64,000 bases of DNA, taken from Nocardiopsis sp. NRRL B-16309. GTDB lineage: Bacteria; Actinomycetota; Actinomycetes; Streptosporangiales; Streptosporangiaceae. The notes under the pieces were generated by a model. The model did not search any database. It was not told the origin of the DNA and saw only the letters and a list, made by a program, of their open reading frames with translations. The position numbers were made by a program, and so were the translations under genes. Positions 32,881 to 41,543 of the stretch are shown one piece after another. Where the stretch lies: contig NZ_LGEC01000064.1 in assembly GCF_001279585.1 (NCBI RefSeq), positions 1 to 64,000 on the forward strand. The letters run 5' to 3'. Positions within the stretch are counted from its first letter, which is position 1; every line of letters starts with the position of its first letter.

Positions 32881-32921
32881 TGAACGCGGCCTGGAACAGG
32901 TGTTCTTGGTGGCACTCGTCG

Positions 32922-33024
32922 GCAGGCGGAAGGTGCGAGCACTGTGAGCACACGAACCACGGCGTCCGCGCCGCGCGGGGAAGCCACCGACGCCGACGTC
33001 GCCGCCGTGACCCGCGGCCGGGTC
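32922..33024 (+). repeat. Inverted duplication, copy A
   Basis: These 103 bases match, with one mismatch, the reverse complement of 34834-34936 (end of one FecCD gene and first about 27 codons of the next). Weaker matching continues a few bases further to 32916. The copy stops at 33024, inside the stop codon of the iron-transport ATPase, and its other end abuts the truncated TetR gene. Confidence 0.92.
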
Positions 33025-33844
33025 AGGCCTCGCCGACCAGGTCGGGCGCCACGTGGTGGCGGCCCAGGGGCAGCATGAGCGGCTTGCCCGAGGTCGGGTC
33101 GACGATGACCCGGCTGTCCAGCCCGAACACCGCGCGCACGCCGTCCTCCGTCAGCACCTCGGCAGGCTCCCCCGCCGCGTGCAGCCGCCCGTCGGCGAGC
33201 GCGACCAGGTGGTCGGCGTAGCGGGCGGCCAGGTTGAGGTCGTGCAGCACCATGACGATCGTCGTGCCGCGCTCCCGGTTGAGGTCGGTGAGCAGGTCGA
33301 GCACCTCGACCTGGTGGCTCACGTCAAGGAACGTCGTCGGCTCGTCGAGCAGCAGCAGGTCGGTGCGCTGGGCCAGCGCCATCGCGATCCACACGCGCTG
33401 GCGCTGGCCGCCGGAGAGCTCGTCCACCGACCGCTCGGCCAGGTCCGTGGTCTCGGTCGCCGCCAGCGCCGAGGCCACGGCCGCGTCGTCCTCCCTGCTC
33501 CAGCGCGAGAACATCCCCTGGTGGGGATGGCGCCCCCGACCCACGAGGTCGGCGACGGTGATGCCCTCGGGCGCGATCGGCGACTGCGGCAGCAGGCCCA
33601 GCGTGCGCGCCAGCTCCTTGGCGGGCGTGCGGTGCACCTCCTTGCCGTCGAGCACGACCCGGCCCCTGCGCGGCGCGAGCAGGCGCGACATCGAGCGCAG
33701 CAGCGTCGACTTCCCGCAGGCGTTCGCGCCGACGATCGCCGTGATCCGGCCGGGCGGAACGACCAGGTCGAGCTGGGCGATGACCGTCCGGTCGCCGTAG
33801 CCCAGGGCGAGGTCCTGGATCTCCAGGGAGTGGGTCGCGGTCAC
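33023..33844 (-). CDS. Iron-siderophore ABC transporter ATPase (FecE/FepC-like)
   Basis: 273-residue ATPase with Walker A GANACGKST, signature LSGGQRQRVWIAMALAQ and Walker B LLLLDEPTTFLD, all in the form typical of ferric-siderophore importers. The GTG start overlaps the permease stop (GTGA). It is the last gene of the four-gene importer operon controlled by the IdeR-type box at 37012-37030. Its stop codon sits at the edge of the inverted duplication, but the protein looks full length. Confidence 0.94.
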   Translation of the reverse strand: MTATHSLEIQDLALGYGDRTVIAQLDLVVPPGRITAIVGANACGKSTLLRSMSRLLAPRRGRVVLDGKEVHRTPAKELARTLGLLPQSPIAPEGITVADLVGRGRHPHQGMFSRWSREDDAAVASALAATETTDLAERSVDELSGGQRQRVWIAMALAQRTDLLLLDEPTTFLDVSHQVEVLDLLTDLNRERGTTIVMVLHDLNLAARYADHLVALADGRLHAAGEPAEVLTEDGVRAVFGLDSRVIVDPTSGKPLMLPLGRHHVAPDLVGEA

Positions 33845-34914
33845 AGGGAGCCTCCCACGCGGTTGGTGCGGATGATCAGGTAGATGAGGTAGGGCGCGCC
33901 GAGCACACCGGTCACGACGCCGACCGGGTAGCGGATGCCGAGGGCGTACTGGCCGACGAGGTCGGCGACCAGCACCAGGAGCGCGCCCACGAGTGCGGCG
34001 GGCACCAGCGGGGAACCGCCCGGCCCGACCACCCGCGCGGCGATGGGACCGGCGAGGAAGGCCACGAAGGCGATCGGCCCGGCCGCGGCGGTCGCGAAGG
34101 CGATGAGGCCGACGGCGACCACGATGACGACGACGCGGGTGGCCTCGACGCGCACGCCCAGCGCCGAGGCGGTGTCGTCGCCCAGCCGCAGCGCGGACAG
34201 GTTGCGCGCCTGGCTCAGGAGCACCGGCGCCAGGACGGCCAGGGCCAGCACGACCGGCACCGCCTCCTCCCAGGTCGTGCCGTTGAGGCTGCCGGTCAGC
34301 CACCGCAGGGCCTCCTGCAGGTCCCACTCGGCCGCCCGGGACAGGACGTAGGCGGTGATGCTGTCGAGCATCGCGGCGATGCCGATGCCGATCAGGATGA
34401 GCCGGGTGCCCACGACCCCGTCGCGGAACGCCAGGCCGTAGACGGCCAGCGCCACGGCGAGCCCGGCGGCGATGGCCACGACCGACACCTGGGTGCGCCC
34501 GAGCGAGAAGACCACGATCGCGAAGGCCGCCGCCGCACTGGCGCCGGAGCTGATGCCGATGATGTCGGGGCTGGCCAGCGGGTTGCGCAGCATCGTCTGG
34601 AAGGTGACGCCGCCCAGGCCGAAGCAGAGCCCGGCCGCCACCGCCAGGACGGCGCGGGGCAGACGGAGCGTGCCGACGGTGAAGGACGCGCCGGGCACCT
34701 GCTCGCCGAGGATCACCGCGACGACGTCGGCCGGCGGGTAGAACGTCCGCCCGACCATGAGGCTGGTGGCGAACAGGGCGACGATCAGCGCCGCGAGCAC
34801 CGACAGGACGGCGGTCCTGCGCGCCGTGCGCCGGACCCGGCCGCGGGTCACGGCGGCGACGTCGGCGTCGGTGGCTTCCCCGCGCGGCGCGGACGCCGTG
34901 GTTCGTGTGCTCAC
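33841..34914 (-). CDS. Iron-siderophore ABC permease (FecCD family)
   Basis: 357-residue permease of the FecCD family with about nine to ten membrane segments, the LPRAVLAVAAGLCFGLGGVTFQTMLRNPL-type loop (RxPR and NPLA motifs) and GPIAFVAFLAGPIA near the C-terminus. It has an extended charged N-terminus (about 40 residues) ahead of the first membrane segment. The GTG start overlaps the preceding permease stop (GTGA). The first 80 or so bases of the gene are those duplicated in inverted orientation at 32922-33024. Confidence 0.93.
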   Translation of the reverse strand: MSTRTTASAPRGEATDADVAAVTRGRVRRTARRTAVLSVLAALIVALFATSLMVGRTFYPPADVVAVILGEQVPGASFTVGTLRLPRAVLAVAAGLCFGLGGVTFQTMLRNPLASPDIIGISSGASAAAAFAIVVFSLGRTQVSVVAIAAGLAVALAVYGLAFRDGVVGTRLILIGIGIAAMLDSITAYVLSRAAEWDLQEALRWLTGSLNGTTWEEAVPVVLALAVLAPVLLSQARNLSALRLGDDTASALGVRVEATRVVVIVVAVGLIAFATAAAGPIAFVAFLAGPIAARVVGPGGSPLVPAALVGALLVLVADLVGQYALGIRYPVGVVTGVLGAPYLIYLIIRTNRVGGSL

Positions 34915-34936
34915 AGTGCTCGCACCTTCTGCCTGC
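34834..34936 (-). repeat. Inverted duplication, copy B (parent copy)
   Basis: This stretch spans the end of one FecCD permease gene and the start of the next and is the apparent source of copy A at 32922-33024. It is read as the parent because both genes here are intact, whereas copy A lies outside any gene. Confidence 0.92.
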
Positions 34937-35948
34937 GGACGATGGAGATGAAGACCGGGGCCCCGATCAGCGCGGTGACGATCCCGACCTCGACCTCGCT
35001 CGGGCGGGCCACGATCCGGCCGATCACGTCGGCGGCGGTCAGCAGCGCCGCGCCGAGCAGGGCGGAGAAGGGCAGCAGCCACCGGTGGTCGACCCCGACC
35101 AGCAGTCGGCACACGTGCGGCACGACCAGGCCGACGAACGCGATGGGCCCGGCGACCGCGGTGGCGGCTCCGCACAGCAGCACGGCACCGGCCGCGGCGG
35201 TGGCGCGTACGAGGGCGACCCGCTCGCCCAGCCCGGCCGCCAGGTCGTCGCCCAGCGCGAGGGAGTTCAGGGCCCGCGCCGAGCCCAGGCTGAGGACGAG
35301 GCCGGTCAGGAGGAAGGGCAGCACGTGCGCGATGTTGTCGAAGGACGCGCCGCCCACCCCGCCGATCTGCCACAGCTGGAACCCGCCCGCCACGTCGTTG
35401 CGGGGCAGGATGACGGCTCTGACCAGCGAGGCGAACGCGGCGGAGGTGGCGGCCCCGGCGAGGGCGAGCTTGAGCGGGGTGGCCCCGCCCCGGCCCAGCG
35501 ATCCGACGGTGTAGACGAACGCCGCGGCGGCCGCGGCGCCCGCGATCGCCACCCAGATGTAGGAGGTCGGCGCGGCCAGGCCGAAGTAGACCACGCCGGT
35601 GACCACGGCGAGCGAGGCTCCCATGTTCACGCCCAGGATCCCCGGGTCGGCCAGCGGGTTGCGGGTCACGCCCTGCATGACCCCGCCGGACAGGCCGAGC
35701 GCCGCGCCGACGGCCACCGCGAGCAGGGTGCGCGGGATCCGCTTGGTGACGGCGGCCTGCGCGATCGTCTCGTCCGCGCCGCCCAGGGCCGCGAACACGT
35801 CGTCGGCGCCGACCACGCGCGAACCCAACGCGACCGAGGCCAGCATGATCGCCGCGAGGACGGCCAGGCAGACGAGCAGCCAGAACATCCTGACCCGGAC
35901 CGGGCGCCGCGCGACGGCGGCGCCCGGTGCGGGACGCGTGTCGACCAT
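34911..35948 (-). CDS. Iron-siderophore ABC permease (FecCD family)
   Basis: 345-residue FecCD permease with IPRTLLAVAVGAALGLSGGVMQGV, NPLADPGILG and GPIAFVGLVVPHVCRLLVG motifs and roughly nine to ten membrane spans. It pairs with the following permease to form the heterodimeric channel. The ATG at 35948 begins two bases after the binding-protein stop; an in-frame GTG at 35954 would overlap that stop (GTGA) and is a good alternative. Confidence 0.93.
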   Translation of the reverse strand: MVDTRPAPGAAVARRPVRVRMFWLLVCLAVLAAIMLASVALGSRVVGADDVFAALGGADETIAQAAVTKRIPRTLLAVAVGAALGLSGGVMQGVTRNPLADPGILGVNMGASLAVVTGVVYFGLAAPTSYIWVAIAGAAAAAAFVYTVGSLGRGGATPLKLALAGAATSAAFASLVRAVILPRNDVAGGFQLWQIGGVGGASFDNIAHVLPFLLTGLVLSLGSARALNSLALGDDLAAGLGERVALVRATAAAGAVLLCGAATAVAGPIAFVGLVVPHVCRLLVGVDHRWLLPFSALLGAALLTAADVIGRIVARPSEVEVGIVTALIGAPVFISIVRRQKVRAL

Positions 35949-35950
35949 GC

Positions 35951-36985
35951 TCACTCGACCTTGTCGGCGGCCGCGGCGAGTTCCGCGACGTAGTCGTCGA
36001 GGACCCAGGAGATGGACAGCGGGGTGGGGTTGGCGGCCGTGCCGAGCGGCGTGCTGCCGGGCAGGAGGTAGATCGAGTCGCGCTCGACGGCGGGCAGCTT
36101 CGACACCAGCGGGTCCTCCCGCAGGGTCTGGAGGAGTTCGCCGGTCTCGTCGCCGTACCCGGTGATGATGTCGACGTCGTCGAACTCGTCGATCTGCTCG
36201 GCGCTGCGGGTGAGGGAGAACTGCTCGGTGTCGGCGGAGGCCTGCTCGACGCTGTCGGGGATCACCATGCCCAGGTCCTCGAAGAACAGGGTCCTGGTGT
36301 CGTGGGTGGTGTAGAAGCCGATCTCGCTGACGTCGGTGGCGTCGACGTGGGTCATGAACATGGCCGACTTGCCTTCGAGCTGCGGGTAGTCCGCGATGGT
36401 CGCCTCGATCTCGGCCTCCAGGTCGGCGATCAGCTCCTCGCCCTCGTCGGCCATGCCGATGGCCTGGCTGTTGAGCCGGATGATCTCGCGCCAGGGGGTG
36501 GCCCAGGGGGCGTCGGGATAGGCCACGACGGGGGCGATCTCGCTCAGGGTGTCGTAGTCCTCCTGGGTGAGCCCGGAGTACGTGGCCAGGATGACGTCCG
36601 GCCGGGTGTCGGCGACGGCCTCGAAGTCGATGCCGTCGTTCTCGTCGAAGAGGACCGGTGTCTGCGCCCCGAGCTCGTCGAGTTCCTCCTCGACCCACGG
36701 CAGGACGCCGTTGTCGTCATCGTCGCCGAAGTCGGCGGCGGCCATGCCGACGGGTACGACACCGAGCGCCAGCGGAACCTCGTGGTTGGCCCACTGGACC
36801 GTGGCAACGCGTTCGGGCTCCTCCTCGATGGTGGTGGTGCCGAGCGCGTGCTCGATGACGATGGGGAACTCGCCGGAACCCTCCTCGGCCGCGGTGTCCT
36901 CCGCCTCGGTCCCGCCGCCGCAGGCGGACAGGAGGAGGACGGCGACGGCGGCGGTGGTCAGGGCCGGAAACCGGAATGTGCGCAT
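35951..36985 (-). CDS. Iron-siderophore-binding lipoprotein
   Basis: 344-residue periplasmic-binding-type protein (FecB/FhuD-like) with signal peptide and lipobox LLSACG. It has the class III SBP layout of two small lobes joined by a long helix, with segments RVATVQWANHEVPLALGV, PDVILATYSGLTQEDYDTLSEIAPVVAYP and DIITGYGDE. The linker is very acidic (GDDDDNG). ATG at 36985 lacks a clear ribosome binding site; GTG 37000 is an in-frame alternative. Preceded by an IdeR-type iron box. Likely captures a hydroxamate- or mixed-type ferric siderophore; the ligand cannot be told. Confidence 0.92.
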   Translation of the reverse strand: MRTFRFPALTTAAVAVLLLSACGGGTEAEDTAAEEGSGEFPIVIEHALGTTTIEEEPERVATVQWANHEVPLALGVVPVGMAAADFGDDDDNGVLPWVEEELDELGAQTPVLFDENDGIDFEAVADTRPDVILATYSGLTQEDYDTLSEIAPVVAYPDAPWATPWREIIRLNSQAIGMADEGEELIADLEAEIEATIADYPQLEGKSAMFMTHVDATDVSEIGFYTTHDTRTLFFEDLGMVIPDSVEQASADTEQFSLTRSAEQIDEFDDVDIITGYGDETGELLQTLREDPLVSKLPAVERDSIYLLPGSTPLGTAANPTPLSISWVLDDYVAELAAAADKVE

Positions 36986-37652
36986 CAGAAGTAATCCCAC
37001 TCGTGGAGGAATGAGGGTAGGCTCGCCTAAGTTAGCAGTTTCGCGAACGGGCATGATCCGGGAGGTCGGACCGAAAGGCCCCTCGGAGCCCGAAGGGGCG
37101 CCAGTCGGACGTCGGCAGCCGCGCGCGGGCCCCGGTCCGCCCGGGCCGCGGAGCGGAAGGCCGGGCAGCGGGTCCGGCCAAGCCCGGCGGAGCGGTCGTT
37201 CCAGGCCGTGATGACCGTTGCGGGCGCATGGTGTCGGAACACACAGTGCTCTTCGAACGGGTCGTGAACCTGCTCGGCGAACCCGCTCCGGGCACGGTGT
37301 TCTGCCGCGACACCTCCACGGAGACCACGATCGGCGCCCCGCGACGGTGGGCTCGGCCCGCCGGCCGACGGGCTCGCACGAAGGTTTCACCCAGAATTGG
37401 CCCCCTCCCGGGGGCCGCAGGGGCGCGAGTGGGGTCCGGGATGGCGCACACTCAGGAGTAGGGCGGGCGCACCCGCGCGTTCACGCCGAGCCGGACCCGA
37501 CTCTCCCCGAGGGTGGGGCCGGGCCCGGGGACCGACCCGCGGATCCGCGCCCACCGCCCTTTCCGTGGCGGCACGGACTCCACCGCGTCGCGTTGTCCGT
37601 TCCGCCACCCACTCATGTGCGCCCCGCGCGCACACTCCTGGAGGTACTGGCG
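36986..37652. other. Intergenic region with iron box, no convincing gene
   Basis: Apart from the iron box at 37012-37030 there is no clear gene. A plus-strand frame from ATG 37228 to 37461 starts with coding-like composition (SEHTVLFERVVNLLGEPAPG) but loses it after about 36 codons and lacks a ribosome binding site; it could be the relic of a small gene. The stretch 37390-37640 looks non-coding. Confidence 0.5.
37012..37030. promoter_or_regulatory. IdeR/DmdR-type iron box
   Basis: TGAGGGTAGGCTCGCCTAA matches the actinobacterial iron-box consensus TTAGGTTAGGCTAACCTAA at 15 of 19 positions. It lies 26 bases upstream of the binding-lipoprotein ATG, the position expected for Fe2+-dependent repression of the importer operon. 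Confidence 0.78.
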
Positions 37653-37853
37653 TTGGTCACCCGAACTGAGATCGCGGACTACCTCGACGGATCGTTCACC
37701 ACAGGCGGGATGACCCGCACGCAGATCATCGCCGCCGCCGACCAGCACGGGGCGCCCGAGCCCGTCCTGACCGCGCTGGGCCTGCTGCCCGAGGGCATGT
37801 ACGCGAACCTGCGTACCCTGTGGCCGCACCTAGCGGGCGTCCCCCGCTCGTAG
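37653..37853 (+). CDS. DUF2795-like small protein
   Basis: 66-residue protein starting at a TTG with GGAGG eight bases upstream (37640-37644). Sequence features (VTRTEIADYLDGSFTTGG, AADQHGAPEPVLTALGLLPEG, LRTLWPHLAG) fit the DUF2795 group of small actinobacterial helical proteins, in which a short helical pair precedes a conserved LP motif. Function unknown. The longer frame upstream of the TTG is not coding-like. Confidence 0.62.
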   Translation: MVTRTEIADYLDGSFTTGGMTRTQIIAAADQHGAPEPVLTALGLLPEGMYANLRTLWPHLAGVPRS

Positions 37854-37855
37854 CA

Positions 37856-38137
37856 TCACCCAGGCCGGCGGCCCGGCCCGGCGTCCACCGGCGGAGGCGA
37901 AGCACGCTCCGCCGATCCCGTGACGGCCGGGCCCGCGCCGGCCGCGGCCACCGGTCGCGCTCCTGCCGGTGTCATCGCCGCGGCGCGCTCCCCCGCCTCA
38001 TGCGGGGTCCACGCTCGGCCGTACCACCGGGCGATGCCCGCGTCCTGGTGCAGGAGCCACAGGTCCCCGGCCCGGTCCGGGCCGACGGGCTCCAGCCGCA
38101 GCCGCCCGGTCACACGCCTACCCTGCGCCCGGCCCAT
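37856..38137 (-). pseudogene. Truncated GNAT acetyltransferase
   Basis: Starts normally: ATG at 38137 with AGAAGGGA upstream, then LRLEPVGPDRAGDLWLLHQD and GIARWYGRAWTPHEAGERAAAM, which is the beginning of a GNAT N-acetyltransferase. After about 55 residues similarity ends and a Pro/Ala/Gly-rich sequence runs to the stop; the acetyl-CoA-binding core (R/Q-x-x-G-x-G/A) is absent. It is read as a gene fragment left by deletion. Confidence 0.6.
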
Positions 38138-38160
38138 GCGGATCCCTTCTCAGGGGATCG

Positions 38161-38913
38161 TCAGTGCGACTCGGCGGGAGCGGGCGCCTCCTCATCGGGG
38201 CTCGCCCGGCGGTCGAGGCGGCGCAGGAGCCACACCCCGTAACAGACGAAGCCCCCGGCGACCCCCAGCTGCACCGGCCAGGGAGCGGCACCAGGGCTGG
38301 CGTACTGCGCGAAGTTGTAGAGCGCGTGCGCCGCCACCAGCGGCCAGATCGTGGCCAGGTGGAAGCGCACGGCGGCGTAGCCGAAGCCGAACGCGGCGGT
38401 GCTCAGTACCTGGAACAGCGTGTCGCCGAGGTCGCGGCCGAACCAGACGCCCGACAGCGCGTGGCCGAGCCCGAAGAGCACGCCCACCCAGACCGCCGCG
38501 CGCAGCCGCCCCAACCGGGCGAGCACGTGCTGCACGACCCCTCGGGACAGGCTCTCCTCGGTGACACCGACGACCAGGCAGAACACCGCGAGACGCACGA
38601 GCGCCGCACCGTCTCCCTCGATGCCGGGCACGACATAGACGGCGCTGACCAGGAACAGGGGCACCGTGACCCAGAAACCGGACTCGGCCGTGCGGGTCGG
38701 CGCGAACCCGGTGGAGCGCCAGTCGCGCATGGCCAGAGCAGCGAGCACGGGCACCGGCAGCGTGCAGAGGGTGATCAGAGTGGCCCCCAGATGGGGCGCG
38801 TCCTGCGAGGGGACCAGTTCGGCCGCTGTGAAGAGCACGACGTGCCACAGCAGGGTCAGTGCTGCCGCGAGAGTGAGTGGGCGCGAGGGTAATGCTGCTT
38901 CACGGGGGGACAT
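38161..38913 (-). CDS. CPBP family intramembrane metalloprotease
   Basis: 250-residue protein with seven to eight hydrophobic segments and the CPBP (Abi) motifs: EESLSRG (EExxxR), FGLGHALSG (FxxxH) and HALYNF (HxxxN/B). These form the metal site of Rce1-type intramembrane proteases. Members act in prenyl-protein or peptide processing, bacteriocin self-immunity or unknown tasks. It stands alone; 24 bases separate it from the GNAT fragment. Confidence 0.88.
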   Translation of the reverse strand: MSPREAALPSRPLTLAAALTLLWHVVLFTAAELVPSQDAPHLGATLITLCTLPVPVLAALAMRDWRSTGFAPTRTAESGFWVTVPLFLVSAVYVVPGIEGDGAALVRLAVFCLVVGVTEESLSRGVVQHVLARLGRLRAAVWVGVLFGLGHALSGVWFGRDLGDTLFQVLSTAAFGFGYAAVRFHLATIWPLVAAHALYNFAQYASPGAAPWPVQLGVAGGFVCYGVWLLRRLDRRASPDEEAPAPAESH

Positions 38914-38944
38914 CCGTCGATGTTAGCCGGGCCCCGCGAATGGC

Positions 38945-39268
38945 TCAGAGGTAGTCGAAGAAGCGGATCCACCACGTTTCGACATACCTGGGCGGGCCGT
39001 AGGGGGCGGAGCCGTCGTCACGGTCGAACCTCGTTCAGAGCAGGTTCTCCGAGACGCTGACGTAGCCGAGGGCTTCGAGTTCGTCTTCGACGCGGGGACG
39101 GTCGACGGTCTGGAAGACCTCGTCGCCCTCTTCCCCCTCAGGGGTTCCGGGCCGACCCGAGGTGACAGCGGCGAGGTTCCCGAAGTTGCTGATGGTCACG
39201 GTGATGTGCTGCCCGCAGTCCGTGGTCTCACGGAAGCGGACCGCACGGCGGCCTGGTCCATTCCTCAC
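38945..39268 (-). pseudogene. Small gene interrupted by an in-frame TGA, unknown function
   Basis: From a GTG at 39268 the frame encodes FRETTDCGQHITVTISNFGN, GRPGTPEGEEGDEVFQTVD and LEALGYVSVSENLL, then meets TGA at 39037-39035. The same frame continues with coding-like sequence (RFDRDDGSAPYGPPRYVETWW, then IRFFDYL) to a second TGA at 38947-38945. One substitution would restore a 107-residue protein. It has the look of the small immunity-like proteins that accompany polymorphic toxins, but no family could be assigned. A functional 77-residue product is also possible. Confidence 0.5.
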
Positions 39269-39389
39269 TGTGCTCCGAAGGGGTGGAAGTCGCACGCCGC
39301 ACCACGACTGGGCGCCCGCGTGACCTCGCCGGTCCGGTTCGGCCTGGTCGCGCGCACGCTGCCGGCCTCCGGCCGCTAAGCTGCGCGGC

Positions 39390-40121
39390 ATGTACCTGGA
39401 CGCGATCGCCCTCGAAGCGCGGAATCCGTTGGCGCATGCCCGCTTCTGGTCCGCGGCCCTGGGTGTCCCGGCGCGCTCGCGCGGGGTCGCGGGGTTCGAG
39501 CTGTGCACTCCCCGTGTCTCCTTCCGGCTGGTCCCCGTCCCGGCAGCACGCACCGAGCGCGAGGAGGCGGCCGTCACCCGGCTCCACCTCGACCTGCACG
39601 GCGGCCCGGACCAGGTCGCCTTCACCCGACGCCTGCTCTCGCTCGGTGCCAGTCGCCGCGACGTGGGCCAGGGCGACGCGCCCTGGGAGGTGCTGGCCGA
39701 CACCGAGGACCGTCTGTTCTGCGTGATGCCCGGAACACGCTACGAGGGGCCCGGCCCCGGGCTCGGTGCGCTTCCCATCGACTCCGCCGCGCCCCGGACC
39801 GGCCGCGACTTCTGGGCGCGGGTGACCGGGTGGACGCCCGTCGGTGACGCCGACACCGGCGGTGACCCGGCGCTGCGGCACCCCGACGGCTCCGGTCCGG
39901 TCCTGGTGTTCTGCGCCGAACTCGGCCCCAAACCGGCCGGTGCGCGCAACGCGATGGGCCTGGTGGTGGGACTCGGCGAGGACGAACGGGCGGCCGACGC
40001 CCACCAGCGGCTGGTGGACCTGGGGGCGCGCCCCGCGGAGTCCGATCCCGAGGCGCCCTGGCGGCTGTACACCGACCCCTCGGGCAACGAGTTCCGGCTG
40101 GCGGCCGCACCGGCCACGTGA
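39390..40121 (+). CDS. VOC-superfamily (glyoxalase-like) protein
   Basis: 243-residue protein containing two tandem glyoxalase-like halves: LDAIALEARNPLAHARFWSAALG to VLADTEDRLFCVM, then a second half ending WRLYTDPSGNEFRLAAAP. This is the double-VOC layout of many actinomycete proteins of unknown substrate; metal-binding residues are not conserved clearly enough to predict catalysis. ATG at 39390. Convergent with the MFS gene. Confidence 0.82.
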   Translation: MYLDAIALEARNPLAHARFWSAALGVPARSRGVAGFELCTPRVSFRLVPVPAARTEREEAAVTRLHLDLHGGPDQVAFTRRLLSLGASRRDVGQGDAPWEVLADTEDRLFCVMPGTRYEGPGPGLGALPIDSAAPRTGRDFWARVTGWTPVGDADTGGDPALRHPDGSGPVLVFCAELGPKPAGARNAMGLVVGLGEDERAADAHQRLVDLGARPAESDPEAPWRLYTDPSGNEFRLAAAPAT

Positions 40122-40230
40122 GCACCCACCTCCGCGAGGCGCGGCGGACACCCTGATCCGACTTCCCCCGGGGCGGTGGCCGACGGCGGCCCGTCAGCGC
40201 CGTCCCGGCGGCCGCAGGCGGCCCGAGCGG

Positions 40231-41409
40231 CTACCGGGCCACCGCGGCGGCGGCGAACAGCACCATCGCCGAGAACAGCAGGGCTCCCGGCGCGCCGACG
40301 GCGCCCGCCATGCCCGCCGCGGCCGCCGGGACGGCGACCTGGCCGAGGCGGTTCGCCCAGATCCGCAGCGACAGCGCGGCGCCGCGCGCGCCCTGCGGCG
40401 CCAGGGTGGCGACCTCCGCCATGGTCAGCGGCTGGCCGAGGCCGAGCAGGAACCCGCCGACGACCAGGACCGCGCCGAGCGTCACCGGGCCGCCGCCCGG
40501 CAGTGCGACCAGGGCCAGGGACAGCCCGGCCACCCCCGTGCTCGCCATGATCAGCGCCTTGCGCGACCACCGGGTGAGCAGCCAGGGCAGGCACAGGCGG
40601 GACAGCAGCGAGGATCCGGCGCGCAGGCTCAGCAGCACGCCGACGAGCATGGGCGAGATGCCACGGCTCTCGGCGATCAGCGGCAGGTAGGCCGTGAGGA
40701 TGTCCACGGCGGTCAGCAGCGCCAGGCTCGTCAGCAGTGCCGACGGCATCCGGCGCCGGGTCAGGATCTCGCGGGCGGGCACGACCGGGACGGCGCCCTT
40801 GGCGGGGTGCGCCGCCGAGCGCAGCCGCAGGAGGGGGATGACCGACGCGGCGCCCAGCACGGCCGTCACACCGGCCACGCCCAGCGCCGTCGAGGTCGCC
40901 GTGAGCAGGTCCGGACCGGAGGAGTCGGCGAGCAGGGCTCCGGAGATCAGCGGTCCGGAGAGCTGGCCCAGGGACGCGGCGGCGGTGAACCATCCGAAGT
41001 CGCGGTCCAGGTGCTCGGCCGGGGAGAACCGGGCGATCAGCCCCTGGCCCGCGACCATGCACAGCAGGTGGCCCACGCCCACCACCGTGCTGGCCACGGC
41101 GAGGGAGACCAGGCCCGTGGTGGCCGCCAGGTGGACGCATCCCACCGCGAGGATCGCCCCGCCCACGCCCACGATCCAGGCGATGCGCCGGGAGCGGTCG
41201 GTCGCCCGGCCCACCGACACCGCGATCAGCAGGGGCAGCAGCGCGTAGGCGGCGGTGATGAGGCCGACCGCGACGGCGTCGCCGCCCAGGGCGATGGTCC
41301 GGTAGGAGATGAGCGGTCGGGCGATGTTGAGGGCGGTGTGGGTGAACACCACGCTCGCGAGCAGCGGCCACAGCCACCGTCCCGCCGTACTCGCGCGCGT
41401 TCCCGCCAT
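40231..41409 (-). CDS. Major facilitator superfamily transporter
   Basis: 392-residue membrane protein with about twelve hydrophobic segments. The first cytoplasmic loop has GRATDRSRRIAWIVG, an MFS motif A variant, and the LRIWANRLGQVAVPAAAAGMAG segment is in the C-terminal half. It is of the drug/metabolite exporter type. The upstream Rrf2 gene on the same strand is 134 bases away and could control it, though the gap argues for a separate promoter. Confidence 0.88.
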   Translation of the reverse strand: MAGTRASTAGRWLWPLLASVVFTHTALNIARPLISYRTIALGGDAVAVGLITAAYALLPLLIAVSVGRATDRSRRIAWIVGVGGAILAVGCVHLAATTGLVSLAVASTVVGVGHLLCMVAGQGLIARFSPAEHLDRDFGWFTAAASLGQLSGPLISGALLADSSGPDLLTATSTALGVAGVTAVLGAASVIPLLRLRSAAHPAKGAVPVVPAREILTRRRMPSALLTSLALLTAVDILTAYLPLIAESRGISPMLVGVLLSLRAGSSLLSRLCLPWLLTRWSRKALIMASTGVAGLSLALVALPGGGPVTLGAVLVVGGFLLGLGQPLTMAEVATLAPQGARGAALSLRIWANRLGQVAVPAAAAGMAGAVGAPGALLFSAMVLFAAAAVAR

Positions 41410-41543
41410 TCCGTGCCCTCCCGTCCGGCCCCCTGCGCGCTTCCGTCAGTCACCCGGACACGACAGGGGATCATCCCACGACACACCGTCGACAGCCGAG
41501 GCGGCCCCCGGCTACGCGGCCCCGAGCCCGCCCGCACGCGGGC

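Noticed and set aside
32916..34936. Insertion sequence bounded by terminal inverted repeats
   Set aside because: The arms are copies of permease coding sequence and enclose transport genes; no transposase is present.
37228..37461. Plus-strand ORF of 77 residues
   Set aside because: Coding-like composition fades after about 36 codons and there is no ribosome binding site; mentioned only as a possible relic.
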